NCBI RefSeq assembly: GCF_019264485.1 | Contig: NZ_JAHVAA010000012.1 | Span: 186,001 to 250,000, forward strand | DNA length: 64,000 bases | Direction of reading: 5' to 3' | Origin: Sediminibacterium sp. | Lineage (GTDB): Bacteria > Bacteroidota > Bacteroidia > Chitinophagales > Chitinophagaceae | Part shown: positions 17,973-26,370 of the stretch, in pieces | How positions within the stretch are numbered: position 1 is the stretch's first letter | Layout: every line of letters begins with the position of its first letter | Translations under genes and position numbers: made by a program | Notes under the pieces: generated by a model | Database searches by the model: none | What the model saw: only the letters and a program-made list of their open reading frames with translations | Told to the model about the DNA's origin: nothing

Positions 17973-18893
17973 TTACTGACGGGGCATTTGCTGTGGCATC
18001 TGCATTTCAGGAGTAGCAGGTTTAGGTGCCGCTTTTACCACGTCTACTACTTCAATATCAAACGCAAGGTTTGAGAATGGAGGAATAACCGGCGCTGAAC
18101 CCTGGATGCCATAGGCCAGCATCGCAGGTATAATCAAACGGCCTTTTCCACCTTTACCAAATAAACGCAGACCTTCATCCCAACCAGGCATTACTGCACC
18201 TGTTCCTACTTCAACATTAATAGGCTGTGCATTGGGGTCCATATTGGTTTCAAATACTTTACCATCATTGGTTTTGCCGATGAAATAGCCTTTATAACGT
18301 ACCACAGCCGCCCAGCCTGAATCGGCTTTCTGACCAGTGCCCGCATTCTGAACTTCTACCTGTAAACCAGATGCTGTTGACTGTACAGTCAGGTTCTTTT
18401 TCTTGGCGTATTCTTTTACGGCGTTGATTTCTTTTTGTTTTTCAACAGCGATCTCTTTTTCGTAATCAACTTTTACCTCATCCTGTGAGTTAAATACTTT
18501 CAGGATTTCAAAACGGCCATTGATCAGGTCGCCTTTTTTAAACATGTCGTTGTAATCCATCACCTGCATACTTTTCAGGGTATCGATCGACAATACGAAA
18601 TCTACCTTATCACCTGCACCACAAAGTGTAATGATCTCTGTAAATGTATGTTTACCCAGACGGGCAGTATCAACAGGGAAATAAACGGGTATATTATCGA
18701 AAGATGACTGCAGTACAGTATCTTTTGATTTGAGTTTGTACTCAATATGCATTTTTACAAACTGACCATGTTTCAGTTTTTCTTTGCTCGTCCCGCTGAT
18801 CTTGTAAGTCATACCGGAAGGTGCTTTTTCATATTGGTTACAGCTTGCAAGCAATACGATCGCCAGTAACAGCGAGGTGGTTGTTCTCATCAT
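17973..18893 (-). CDS. FKBP-type peptidyl-prolyl cis-trans isomerase, lipoprotein
   Basis: LLASCNQYEKAPSGMTYKI...GWAAVVRYKGYFIGKTNDGKVFETN...VGTGAVMPGWDEGLRLFGKGGKGRLIIPAMLAYG. Confidence 0.88.
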   Translation of the reverse strand: MMRTTTSLLLAIVLLASCNQYEKAPSGMTYKISGTSKEKLKHGQFVKMHIEYKLKSKDTVLQSSFDNIPVYFPVDTARLGKHTFTEIITLCGAGDKVDFVLSIDTLKSMQVMDYNDMFKKGDLINGRFEILKVFNSQDEVKVDYEKEIAVEKQKEINAVKEYAKKKNLTVQSTASGLQVEVQNAGTGQKADSGWAAVVRYKGYFIGKTNDGKVFETNMDPNAQPINVEVGTGAVMPGWDEGLRLFGKGGKGRLIIPAMLAYGIQGSAPVIPPFSNLAFDIEVVDVVKAAPKPATPEMQMPQQMPRQ

Positions 18894-18897
18894 TGTT

Positions 18898-19905
18898 TTA
18901 TTGTAGTTGATTGTGATAGTTTTTGATAATTTCTTTAAATCGTTTGACGGTTGTTTCAAGGTTATCGCTGCTTCTTCCTCCTGCTGCGTTTTTATGCCCA
19001 CCTCCTTCAAAATGTTCACGGGCAAAGGTATTCACATCAAAATCGCCCTTGCTTCTGAAACTCCATTTTCTTTCCTCATCCCTGTCTATTACAATGGCAC
19101 CCAGTTTTATACCCTGAATAGTGAGCAGGTAATTTACCAATCCTTCCGTATCTCCGGTTTTGATATCAAACTTCTGGAGATCAGCTTTTGTAATATACAT
19201 CAGGCTGGTATTGTATTCATATAATACTTCCATTCTGTTGAGCAGGGCATGACCAATAAATCGTAACCTGTTTTCCAGAAAACTGTCGTAAATATAATCG
19301 TGTACTTTGGTATGGTTCAATCCCAGGTCTTTCAGGTGTGCCGCCATTCTATGAACAGAGGCTTTGGTGGCCGGGAAACGGAAAGAGCCGGTATCGGTCA
19401 TTAAACCGGTATATAAACACTCCGCCATGTCTACATTGAGCATATCTGCATAACCCGATGCCATGATAAAATCGTACACCATTTCGCAGGTGGAACTTTT
19501 AGAAGTATCACTTGCTCCATAATTAAATGCTTCTTTCTGAGGCTGCTGGTGATGGTCGATCAATACCTTGGTACAATCGGCTTTCGTTAATACCTGCTCC
19601 ATGTGTTTGGTACGGTGAAGCACATTAAAATCGAGACAGAATATCACTTCTGCGGCATTTACGAGGTCGGACGAAGCATGGGGTTGCTGTTCAAAATCTA
19701 CTACTTTATCAACTCCGGGCATCCAGTTCAGGAATGAGGCCCAGTTGGTAGGCGAAATAACGGTTGCCTCATGTCCCAGGGCTTTCAGGAAATGGTATAA
19801 ACCGAGCGCAGAACCCATGGCATCGCCATCAGGCTTCTGGTGCATGGTGATTACTGCTTTGAAAGGCTTGCTCAGGGAAGGGGAAAATAAATCGATCGAC
19901 TGCAT
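18898..19905 (-). CDS. DHH/DHHA1 family phosphoesterase (NrnA-like oligoribonuclease/pAp phosphatase)
   Basis: MHQKPDGDAMGSALGLYHFLKALGHEATVISPT...VLIDHHQQP...FEGGGHKNAAGGRS. Confidence 0.88.
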   Translation of the reverse strand: MQSIDLFSPSLSKPFKAVITMHQKPDGDAMGSALGLYHFLKALGHEATVISPTNWASFLNWMPGVDKVVDFEQQPHASSDLVNAAEVIFCLDFNVLHRTKHMEQVLTKADCTKVLIDHHQQPQKEAFNYGASDTSKSSTCEMVYDFIMASGYADMLNVDMAECLYTGLMTDTGSFRFPATKASVHRMAAHLKDLGLNHTKVHDYIYDSFLENRLRFIGHALLNRMEVLYEYNTSLMYITKADLQKFDIKTGDTEGLVNYLLTIQGIKLGAIVIDRDEERKWSFRSKGDFDVNTFAREHFEGGGHKNAAGGRSSDNLETTVKRFKEIIKNYHNQLQ

Positions 19906-20045
19906 AGCTTGGCGGCAAAATTGCGGTTTCCGGACTGTTTCGGCAAATCAATTTAGCCCCATTTAACAAATTTCCTGCGAATATGTCCAGAAAAAGGCTT
20001 GCTTTCTCGTACTTTTGCGGCCGAAATAGATAAAGCAAGTATATT

Positions 20046-20462
20046 ATGAGCAACAGAACATTTACCATGATTAAACCGGATGCTACCGCTAAAGGATATA
20101 CCGGAGCCATCCTGGATCAGATCATCAAAGCCGGATTTAGTGTAAAAGCAATGAAATGGACCCGTCTCACGCCCGAGCAGGCAGGTTTATTCTATGATAT
20201 TCACCGTGAGCGCCCTTTCTTTGGTGAGCTGGTTGAATTTATGAGCAGTGGTCCGATTGTAGCGGCCATCCTCGAGAAAGAAAATGCAGTAGCCGATTTC
20301 CGTAAGCTGATTGGTGCTACCAATCCTGCTCAGGCAGAAGAAGGAACCATCCGCAAACAATTTGCAGCATCAGTAGGTGAAAATGCAGTACATGGTAGTG
20401 ATAGTGATGAAAATGCAGCGATTGAAGGAGATTTTTTCTTTTCTAAATTAGAAAGATTCTAA
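20046..20462 (+). CDS. ndk: Nucleoside-diphosphate kinase
   Basis: [26 protein letters not shown]...[25 protein letters not shown]. Confidence 0.94.
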   Translation: MSNRTFTMIKPDATAKGYTGAILDQIIKAGFSVKAMKWTRLTPEQAGLFYDIHRERPFFGELVEFMSSGPIVAAILEKENAVADFRKLIGATNPAQAEEGTIRKQFAASVGENAVHGSDSDENAAIEGDFFFSKLERF

Positions 20463-20485
20463 TTAATCAACCTTTTTATAGCAAA

Positions 20486-20519
20486 AAGCCATCCGCCTCA
20501 AACGGATGGCTTTTTTTTT
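20486..20519 (+). terminator. Terminator downstream of ndk
   Basis: AGCCATCCG-N7-CGGATGGCTTTTTTTTT. Confidence 0.8.
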
Positions 20520-20628
20520 CCTGCGGTTCACCTCTGCGTTCTCTCGTTCTCTGCGGTCCCTTCCTTCGTCAGGGTGACGTCAGGAACCCCACCGCAGAGA
20601 ACGAGAGGAAACAGCGTTTACGCAGAGA
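20520..20628. repeat. Fold-back repeat, CCGCAGAGAACGAGAGG family, copy 1
   Basis: CTCTCGTTCTCTGCGG / CCGCAGAGAACGAGAG perfect 16-bp stem; right arm 20590-20627 is identical to 21418-21455. Confidence 0.85.
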
Positions 20629-20695
20629 CATTACGAAAATATGCACTCTTCCATTTCATTGGAAAATTGTAATTTTATACATAATAATATAGTAT

Positions 20696-20899
20696 ATGTT
20701 GATAGAAAGAACGTCAAGTGAAGTTATTATTCGTTTACCGGCTTCGGTTGAAGCTACCGGATTACAGCGTCTTATCGATTATCTTACTTATAAAGAAGCG
20801 GTGTCTGCTTCCAAAGCAACACAAGATCAAGTTGATCAACTTTCAGATGATGTAAAAAAAGGTTGGTGGAAAAAGAACAAAAAGCGATTTATTAAGTGA
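20696..20899 (+). CDS. Small antitoxin-like protein preceding PIN-domain toxin
   Basis: MLIERTSSEVIIRLPASVEATGLQRLIDYLTYKEAVSASKATQDQVDQLSDDVKKGWWKKNKKRFIK; stop overlaps the GTG start of the PIN ORF (GTGA). Confidence 0.65.
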   Translation: MLIERTSSEVIIRLPASVEATGLQRLIDYLTYKEAVSASKATQDQVDQLSDDVKKGWWKKNKKRFIK

Positions 20900-21348
20900 G
20901 GAAAATAGTCGTTGATACGAATATCATTTTCTCATGTCTGCTTAATTCCAATGGAACCATTGGAGATCTTATTTTTAATTCAGATACTGTTTTTGAGTTT
21001 TACAGTAATCAATACATGCGTCATGAAATTCGAAAACACTGGAACAAACTTAAAAAGATTTCAAAATTATCAGACGCGGCTCTCGAAATCAGTTATGAAA
21101 GAATGTTGCATCAGATTACATTCATAAATGAATAACTCATACCAGAAAAGGACTGGCTTAAAGCAGAGCAAATAGCTGATGATATTGACATAGACGATAC
21201 TGACTTTATAGCGCTTACAAGGTATTTAAAGGCTAGTTTATGGACAGGCGATAAGGTTTTATATCAGGGATTAAAAGATAAAAAGTTCCGATCTGTTATT
21301 CAAACATCAGATTTATTTAAACTAAGAACACGTTTATCTAAATTTTAG
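20896..21348 (+). pseudogene. PIN-domain (VapC-like) toxin with a single in-frame TAA at 21133-21135
   Basis: MRKIVVDTNIIFSCLLNSNGTIGDLIFNSD...HQITFINE* then in frame LIPEKDWLKAEQIADDIDIDDTDFIALTRYLKASLWTGDKVLYQGLKDKKFRSVIQTSDLFKLRTRLSKF*; the DTDF and TGDKVL PIN acidic motifs lie after the stop. Confidence 0.8.
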
Positions 21349-21363
21349 ACACTATCTTAAAAA

Positions 21364-21456
21364 CTGCGGCTAACCCCAGCGCCCCCATGTTCCCTGCGGT
21401 GAACATTCGAGTAAGCTCACCGCAGAGAACGAGAGGAAACAGCGTTTACGCAGAGG
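21364..21456. repeat. Fold-back repeat, CCGCAGAGAACGAGAGG family, copy 2
   Basis: 38-bp exact match CACCGCAGAGAACGAGAGGAAACAGCGTTTACGCAGAG to copy 1; degenerate left arm CTGCGGCTAACCCCAGCGCCCCCATGTTCCCTGCGGT. Confidence 0.85.
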
Positions 21457-21572
21457 TAGAGAATGAAAAAGCCACCCGAATACCGGATGGCCTTTCTGCT
21501 TAATAACTAACGCCCTGCCTATTACTTCATTTTTCTATCTACATACGCTATAGCCAATTCCTAACCTATTAC

Positions 21573-21614
21573 AACTCTTCCGGACTTTCCGACTTCCGGA
21601 CACCGGACTTCCCT
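21573..21614. repeat. Single-armed GTCCGGAAG array abutting a stop codon
   Basis: Reverse complement AGGGAAGTCCGGTGTCCGGAAGTCGGAAAGTCCGGAAGA directly follows the TAG of 21615..22406. Confidence 0.7.
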
Positions 21615-22406
21615 CTATTTCTTTTTCTGTGAGAACAACCACTTTAATAACCCCGGCTCTGCAAATGTGGGGTCCCAGCTATTGTGGTTGGCATTGGGGA
21701 ATAATTTGAATTGAACATTAGCCTTTGCCTTTTGCAAAGCAGCATACATCTGTTCTGAATAAACCGGTAGCACTACATCATCCTTCCCACCATGAAATAT
21801 CCACCACTTGGTTTTTACCAATTGAGGAGCAGTTGCCGGATGCGCGCCTCCACAAATAGGAATGGCCGCTGCAAACAAACCGGGCATTCTCCGCACCAGT
21901 TCAAATGTGCCCATGCCACCCATTGATAAACCCATGATATACACCTGGTCCATTTTAACAGGATAGCGTTCGAGTAAATTACCTACCAGTCCCTGCAACA
22001 TTTTCATCGATTGCGATGGTTCTCCTACCGGTACAAAATAAAAAGTTCGTTTTCCTGTTTTACTGCCTGTTGTTACCGCCTGAACATTACTCCAGTAACT
22101 GTTAGCAGCACATTGCGGAAAAACCACAATGGCCGGATAATTTTTACGGATACTATCCTGTAAAAACATTCTGGCACCATGTGTCAGTTGCTTTTCATTA
22201 TCGGTTCCACTCTCTCCTCTCCCATGCAGGAATAATACAAGCGGATATTTTTTTGCAGGATCATAGTTCTCCGGCAACAACACCCGGAAAGGCATGGTAT
22301 CGCCACTTTGCATGATCCACTGTTTTTCGAACAGGCTCAAATCCTGGGCCTTCACCAATACATTGGTCAATAATAAAAACAGAATAACTAAACTGATCTT
22401 TTGCAT
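21615..22406 (-). CDS. Prolyl-oligopeptidase/dienelactone hydrolase-like alpha/beta hydrolase, secreted
   Basis: Signal peptide; YPLVLFLHGRGESGTDNEKQLTHGARMF...YIMGLSMGGMGTFELVRRMPGLFAAAIPICGG. Confidence 0.85.
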   Translation of the reverse strand: MQKISLVILFLLLTNVLVKAQDLSLFEKQWIMQSGDTMPFRVLLPENYDPAKKYPLVLFLHGRGESGTDNEKQLTHGARMFLQDSIRKNYPAIVVFPQCAANSYWSNVQAVTTGSKTGKRTFYFVPVGEPSQSMKMLQGLVGNLLERYPVKMDQVYIMGLSMGGMGTFELVRRMPGLFAAAIPICGGAHPATAPQLVKTKWWIFHGGKDDVVLPVYSEQMYAALQKAKANVQFKLFPNANHNSWDPTFAEPGLLKWLFSQKKK

Positions 22407-22415
22407 GATAACTGT

Positions 22416-23804
22416 TTATTTCAGGTATGGACTTTCAAAACCCAATTTTTTCAAACCGGTCTGTATTTCGGGGCAACTCATGAATAGTTTCCATAATAAA
22501 CCACTGCGATAGTTTTCCATCATCACTACAATCGGTCCCTGGTCAATGGCGAGATAACGTGGCAGGTACCAGTTTTCGGTTTCACTGAATGCATCGTAAA
22601 AACCAAAAGGTCCCCATAGCTTGTCTTTTTTATTGAGGTACCAGTTTTTCATGGCAGCCATTGATTCTTTGGGTGTATAGGGAAATGATGACAATGCCGC
22701 CGTGGGTGAAATCACACCGATATCTCTTTTCATACCCGGTGCATGACCTGCATATCCTTTTATGGAGTAACTGGATGTAAGCCCCCAGCTATCAGGTCCA
22801 TATCCTTTGAATTTTTTAGGGTTATCTACACACCAGCGATAATGAATTAATGCATGATTGGTATTCTCTTTTCCATAATCAGCATATTTGTCTTTCAGTC
22901 CACGGGGATCAAGTCCCAGGTATGAGTAATGCGCCCAAAACAATGGGCCAGACTCTGTAGCATCGCCCTGGTGGTGCATTTGTAGTTTGATATCGCCATA
23001 ACCGGAAGGATTCTGATTAATGGCTCCATTCTGCGCCCATCCTTCATGGTATACTTCTGCAGGTACTCCATGTGTAGGTGATGAAGCCGCGAGTATGTAC
23101 ATGATCAGACATTCATTGTAACCCCTCACCGGAAAATTCATTCTCCATGCATGATTAGGGCTCCAGTGCCAGTACAGTACATTTTTCTCATTTCTGTACC
23201 AGTTAAAATCTACTTCTTTCCAGAGTTTGTCTATTCTTGCTGCGAGTGCTTTCTCATCTGTTGTACCCTGCTGAAAATACTGACGCACACATAAAAGTCC
23301 CTGTATCATAAATGAACTTTCAACAAGATCGCCACCATCATCGTAACGACTAAATGGCTGTACCTTACCTGTTTCACCGTTCCACCAATGTGGCCATACG
23401 CCATGAAAGCGATCGGCTTTTTCGAGGAAGCCTACAATTTTTTCCAGTCTTTGTCTTCCTTCCTCTCTGGTAATAAATTTTCTTTCTATTCCTACCAGAA
23501 TAGCCATCACCCCAAAACCACCGCCGCCACTGGTTACAATATGTTTATCATTTTGAGGATACACATTATCGTTATGGTAACGCTCACGGGCCAATCCGCT
23601 GTTGGGTTCTGCACCGTCCCAGAAATACTGAAATGTGGCGCGTTCTACTTCCGTAAATATTTTTTCCTCCTCGGCAGATGCAAAAGCTACTGTGCCGCTA
23701 CCTGCAGAAACTTTTTGTTGCGCCGATGGTTTACAGGATACAAAAAAAAGGAGCATACAAGTCACAAGTGACAAGGATACAAGATTGCGATTGTTTAAAC
23801 GCAT
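22416..23804 (-). CDS. Glucoamylase-family / GH144-like lipoprotein (endo-beta-1,2-glucanase family)
   Basis: ATFQYFWDGAEPNSGLARERYHNDN...VTSGGGGFGVMAILVGIERKFITREEGRQRLEKIVGFLEKADRFHGVWPHWWNGETG. Confidence 0.82.
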   Translation of the reverse strand: MRLNNRNLVSLSLVTCMLLFFVSCKPSAQQKVSAGSGTVAFASAEEEKIFTEVERATFQYFWDGAEPNSGLARERYHNDNVYPQNDKHIVTSGGGGFGVMAILVGIERKFITREEGRQRLEKIVGFLEKADRFHGVWPHWWNGETGKVQPFSRYDDGGDLVESSFMIQGLLCVRQYFQQGTTDEKALAARIDKLWKEVDFNWYRNEKNVLYWHWSPNHAWRMNFPVRGYNECLIMYILAASSPTHGVPAEVYHEGWAQNGAINQNPSGYGDIKLQMHHQGDATESGPLFWAHYSYLGLDPRGLKDKYADYGKENTNHALIHYRWCVDNPKKFKGYGPDSWGLTSSYSIKGYAGHAPGMKRDIGVISPTAALSSFPYTPKESMAAMKNWYLNKKDKLWGPFGFYDAFSETENWYLPRYLAIDQGPIVVMMENYRSGLLWKLFMSCPEIQTGLKKLGFESPYLK

Positions 23805-23882
23805 AAATTGGATTTTTGTGAGGCAATAAAATATGGGCAGATCGTAACACTGGTTACAACCTGCCCAATTCTTTATATCAGC

Positions 23883-24773
23883 TTACTTATTCGCCTTACC
23901 TAAGTTGAACAGCGATTTTATCTGTGCATCGGGTAATGCACGGTTATAAATTCTTACTTCATCAATCTGTCCGGTCATAGGTGCAAATGAAACATCTGTG
24001 CTCACAGTTTTTCCGGGGATGCCGTTGTAGTTCGAGCCAAAGATCAACTCACTGGGTTCATAAGCATTAAACAGGTTATTACCCACACCCCTGTTCGGAA
24101 AACCGCCCACTTTTATACCATCGGCCCAGATGTCGAATACACCGGTATTGGTTTCATAAGTCAACAGAATGTGGGTCCATTTATCCATACCAATGGTAGG
24201 AGATAAATTATTGTTCAGGTTATCCTGTGTTCCACCCCCTACTGTCATGAATGTAGGTTGTATGCGCAACGTAGTGGTATTGGTAGCAGGGAATGAATTG
24301 GTATTCAATGCAAAATTGATATTACCATTGAAGATACCCGGACGTGCCAGTTGAAACAACATGGTTCTTTTAGATCCATTGTTCAGAATTTTAACCCAGG
24401 TACTGATGGTAAAACTTTTCAGTGCTGCAGTTTTAAAAGCCTGAAACTGTGTAGCGTAATACAGGTATCCTGCTGCCAGGTTCAACGCTTTTCCCCGAAC
24501 ACCGCCGGTTACATAAGTATCGTTGGCTGATGCAGTGGGTGCCGTTGCACTTTTCAGTTCATTTTTGGTATCATCAAAGCTCCAGTATGCGATAAGGTTA
24601 TCGGGATATACTTCATCGGAACTTTTATACCCATCGATGGTACCCTCATAAGTGGCCGTGCTTACAGCAGGCAGGTTGTTGGGATTACCATCTTTTTTAC
24701 AGGAAACAGCTGCGAGTGCGATAGACGCTATCACCAGTGTTCTGCTGATTTTATATGATGTTGACAATAACAT
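23883..24773 (-). CDS. LamG/concanavalin A-like domain lipoprotein
   Basis: VSCKKDGNPNNLPAVS...LIAYWSFDDTKNELKSA...GQIDEVRIYNRALPDAQIKSLF. Confidence 0.8.
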   Translation of the reverse strand: MLLSTSYKISRTLVIASIALAAVSCKKDGNPNNLPAVSTATYEGTIDGYKSSDEVYPDNLIAYWSFDDTKNELKSATAPTASANDTYVTGGVRGKALNLAAGYLYYATQFQAFKTAALKSFTISTWVKILNNGSKRTMLFQLARPGIFNGNINFALNTNSFPATNTTTLRIQPTFMTVGGGTQDNLNNNLSPTIGMDKWTHILLTYETNTGVFDIWADGIKVGGFPNRGVGNNLFNAYEPSELIFGSNYNGIPGKTVSTDVSFAPMTGQIDEVRIYNRALPDAQIKSLFNLGKANK

Positions 24774-24800
24774 GATGTAATTTTTTTAATGATTCAGTAA

Positions 24801-26348
24801 TCAATAACCAGGATTCTGTGTGAGTACACCCGCACTTAAATCGATCTGTTGTTGCGGAATGGGTAACAGCACATCTCTTGCATTACTGAATGCTGTTTTA
24901 CCGTGTGCATTTAATACGGTTTGTGCCACACCCCATCGTACCAGGTCGAAGAAACGATCATGTTCCATGGCCAGTTCTACACGACGTTCTTTGCGGATTG
25001 CATCACGTAAGAGTGCCTGATCGGTTGCTGTTACATCTGGTAAGATCGTATTGTTACCCGCACGGGCTCTTGCTCTTACTGAGTTCAGCGCATTTCTTGC
25101 AGCAGTAATATTGGCTGTACCTCCAACCTCATTGGCTGCTTCTGCATACATCAACACCACATCAGCATAACGCAATACACGCACATTCATCCAGTAACCA
25201 AAGCGGTTACCAATAGAAGCACGTGTAGCCGGGTTGGTATACACTTTGTTATTGTATCGCGGATTAGGCAAACCGGTTGGCAGGTTTTCACCATACAAAG
25301 TCTGATATGTGGTAGTGGTGGTACTTGTGTACATAATGGTCCTGTTCTTACGTGGATCATTGGCTTCATAGGCCGCTTCCAGATCGGTAGTAGGTGTGTT
25401 CCAGCCCCAACCTAAATCCCATATACCTGCACCTCTCACACCCTGTATCTGCGCATACTGTACACCGTTGTTACTGGGTATGGCTGCAGATGCAGTGGCC
25501 TGTACTTCAAATACCGATTCTTTACTGTTCTCACCTTCCTCACGGAAAATACGATCGTAAGGAGTGGTAAGATCATACTGACCAGAAGTCATCACCGCAT
25601 TGGCAGCCCCCATGGCTTCTGTCCATTTCTGTTGTGTTAGGTAAACTTTGGCCAGTAATCCATTGGCGGCACCACGGGTAACACGACCTGCAAATTTTGA
25701 GTCCCATGACAGTGGCAGATTGGCTGCTGCAAATACCAGGTCAGCTTCTACAAAAGCATAAACCTGTGCGGCTGTACTTTGTGGTACATTGTTTTGTTGT
25801 GCCGGGTTATCAAACAACTTATCAATCAGCGGCACTCTTCCAAAAAAGCGCACGAGGTTGAAGTAGGCATAAGCACGTAAAAACCTGGCTTCTGCAATAG
25901 TCTGTTGTTTAATCTGGTCTGTTGCTGTAATAGTAGTATTGGTATTTACTTCATTAATGGTGCTGTTACACCTGTTGATCATGGTATAATAACCTAACCA
26001 GAGTGCATTACAAAAACCATTGCTGGGTAATACCGGGAAATTATCCATCGTAATGGCATTAGCGCCACCATCGGCTGGTGTACTTCCTTTATCGGCATCA
26101 TCACTGCGAATACTTGCTGCGGTTATAAATGCCTGGCTATGCACATTGAAACTTCTCAGTTCATTGTAGGCACCAAAAATAAACTGGTCGTATGGACCAG
26201 AACCACCGGGATACGGATAATTGTCTGCATCGTATGCACCCTGACGTTCCGTATCGAGGAATTTTTTACATCCGGTGGAAAGCAATAACATACCCATGGC
26301 TACAGGAACCAGGTAAGTCATCCGGAATAGTTGTTTAATAGATTTCAT
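24801..26348 (-). CDS. RagB/SusD family nutrient uptake outer membrane protein
   Basis: LSTGCKKFLDTERQGAYDADNYP...EARFLRAYAYFNLVRFFGRVPLI...IRKERRVELAMEHDRFFDLVRWG. Confidence 0.93.
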   Translation of the reverse strand: MKSIKQLFRMTYLVPVAMGMLLLSTGCKKFLDTERQGAYDADNYPYPGGSGPYDQFIFGAYNELRSFNVHSQAFITAASIRSDDADKGSTPADGGANAITMDNFPVLPSNGFCNALWLGYYTMINRCNSTINEVNTNTTITATDQIKQQTIAEARFLRAYAYFNLVRFFGRVPLIDKLFDNPAQQNNVPQSTAAQVYAFVEADLVFAAANLPLSWDSKFAGRVTRGAANGLLAKVYLTQQKWTEAMGAANAVMTSGQYDLTTPYDRIFREEGENSKESVFEVQATASAAIPSNNGVQYAQIQGVRGAGIWDLGWGWNTPTTDLEAAYEANDPRKNRTIMYTSTTTTTYQTLYGENLPTGLPNPRYNNKVYTNPATRASIGNRFGYWMNVRVLRYADVVLMYAEAANEVGGTANITAARNALNSVRARARAGNNTILPDVTATDQALLRDAIRKERRVELAMEHDRFFDLVRWGVAQTVLNAHGKTAFSNARDVLLPIPQQQIDLSAGVLTQNPGY

Positions 26349-26370
26349 ATAAATGAGTTATTAAAGTCGG

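Noticed and set aside
20896-21135. Treating the 79-aa PIN ORF as a complete protein
   Set aside because: Conserved C-terminal acidic motifs lie in frame after the TAA, so the short ORF is better described as interrupted.
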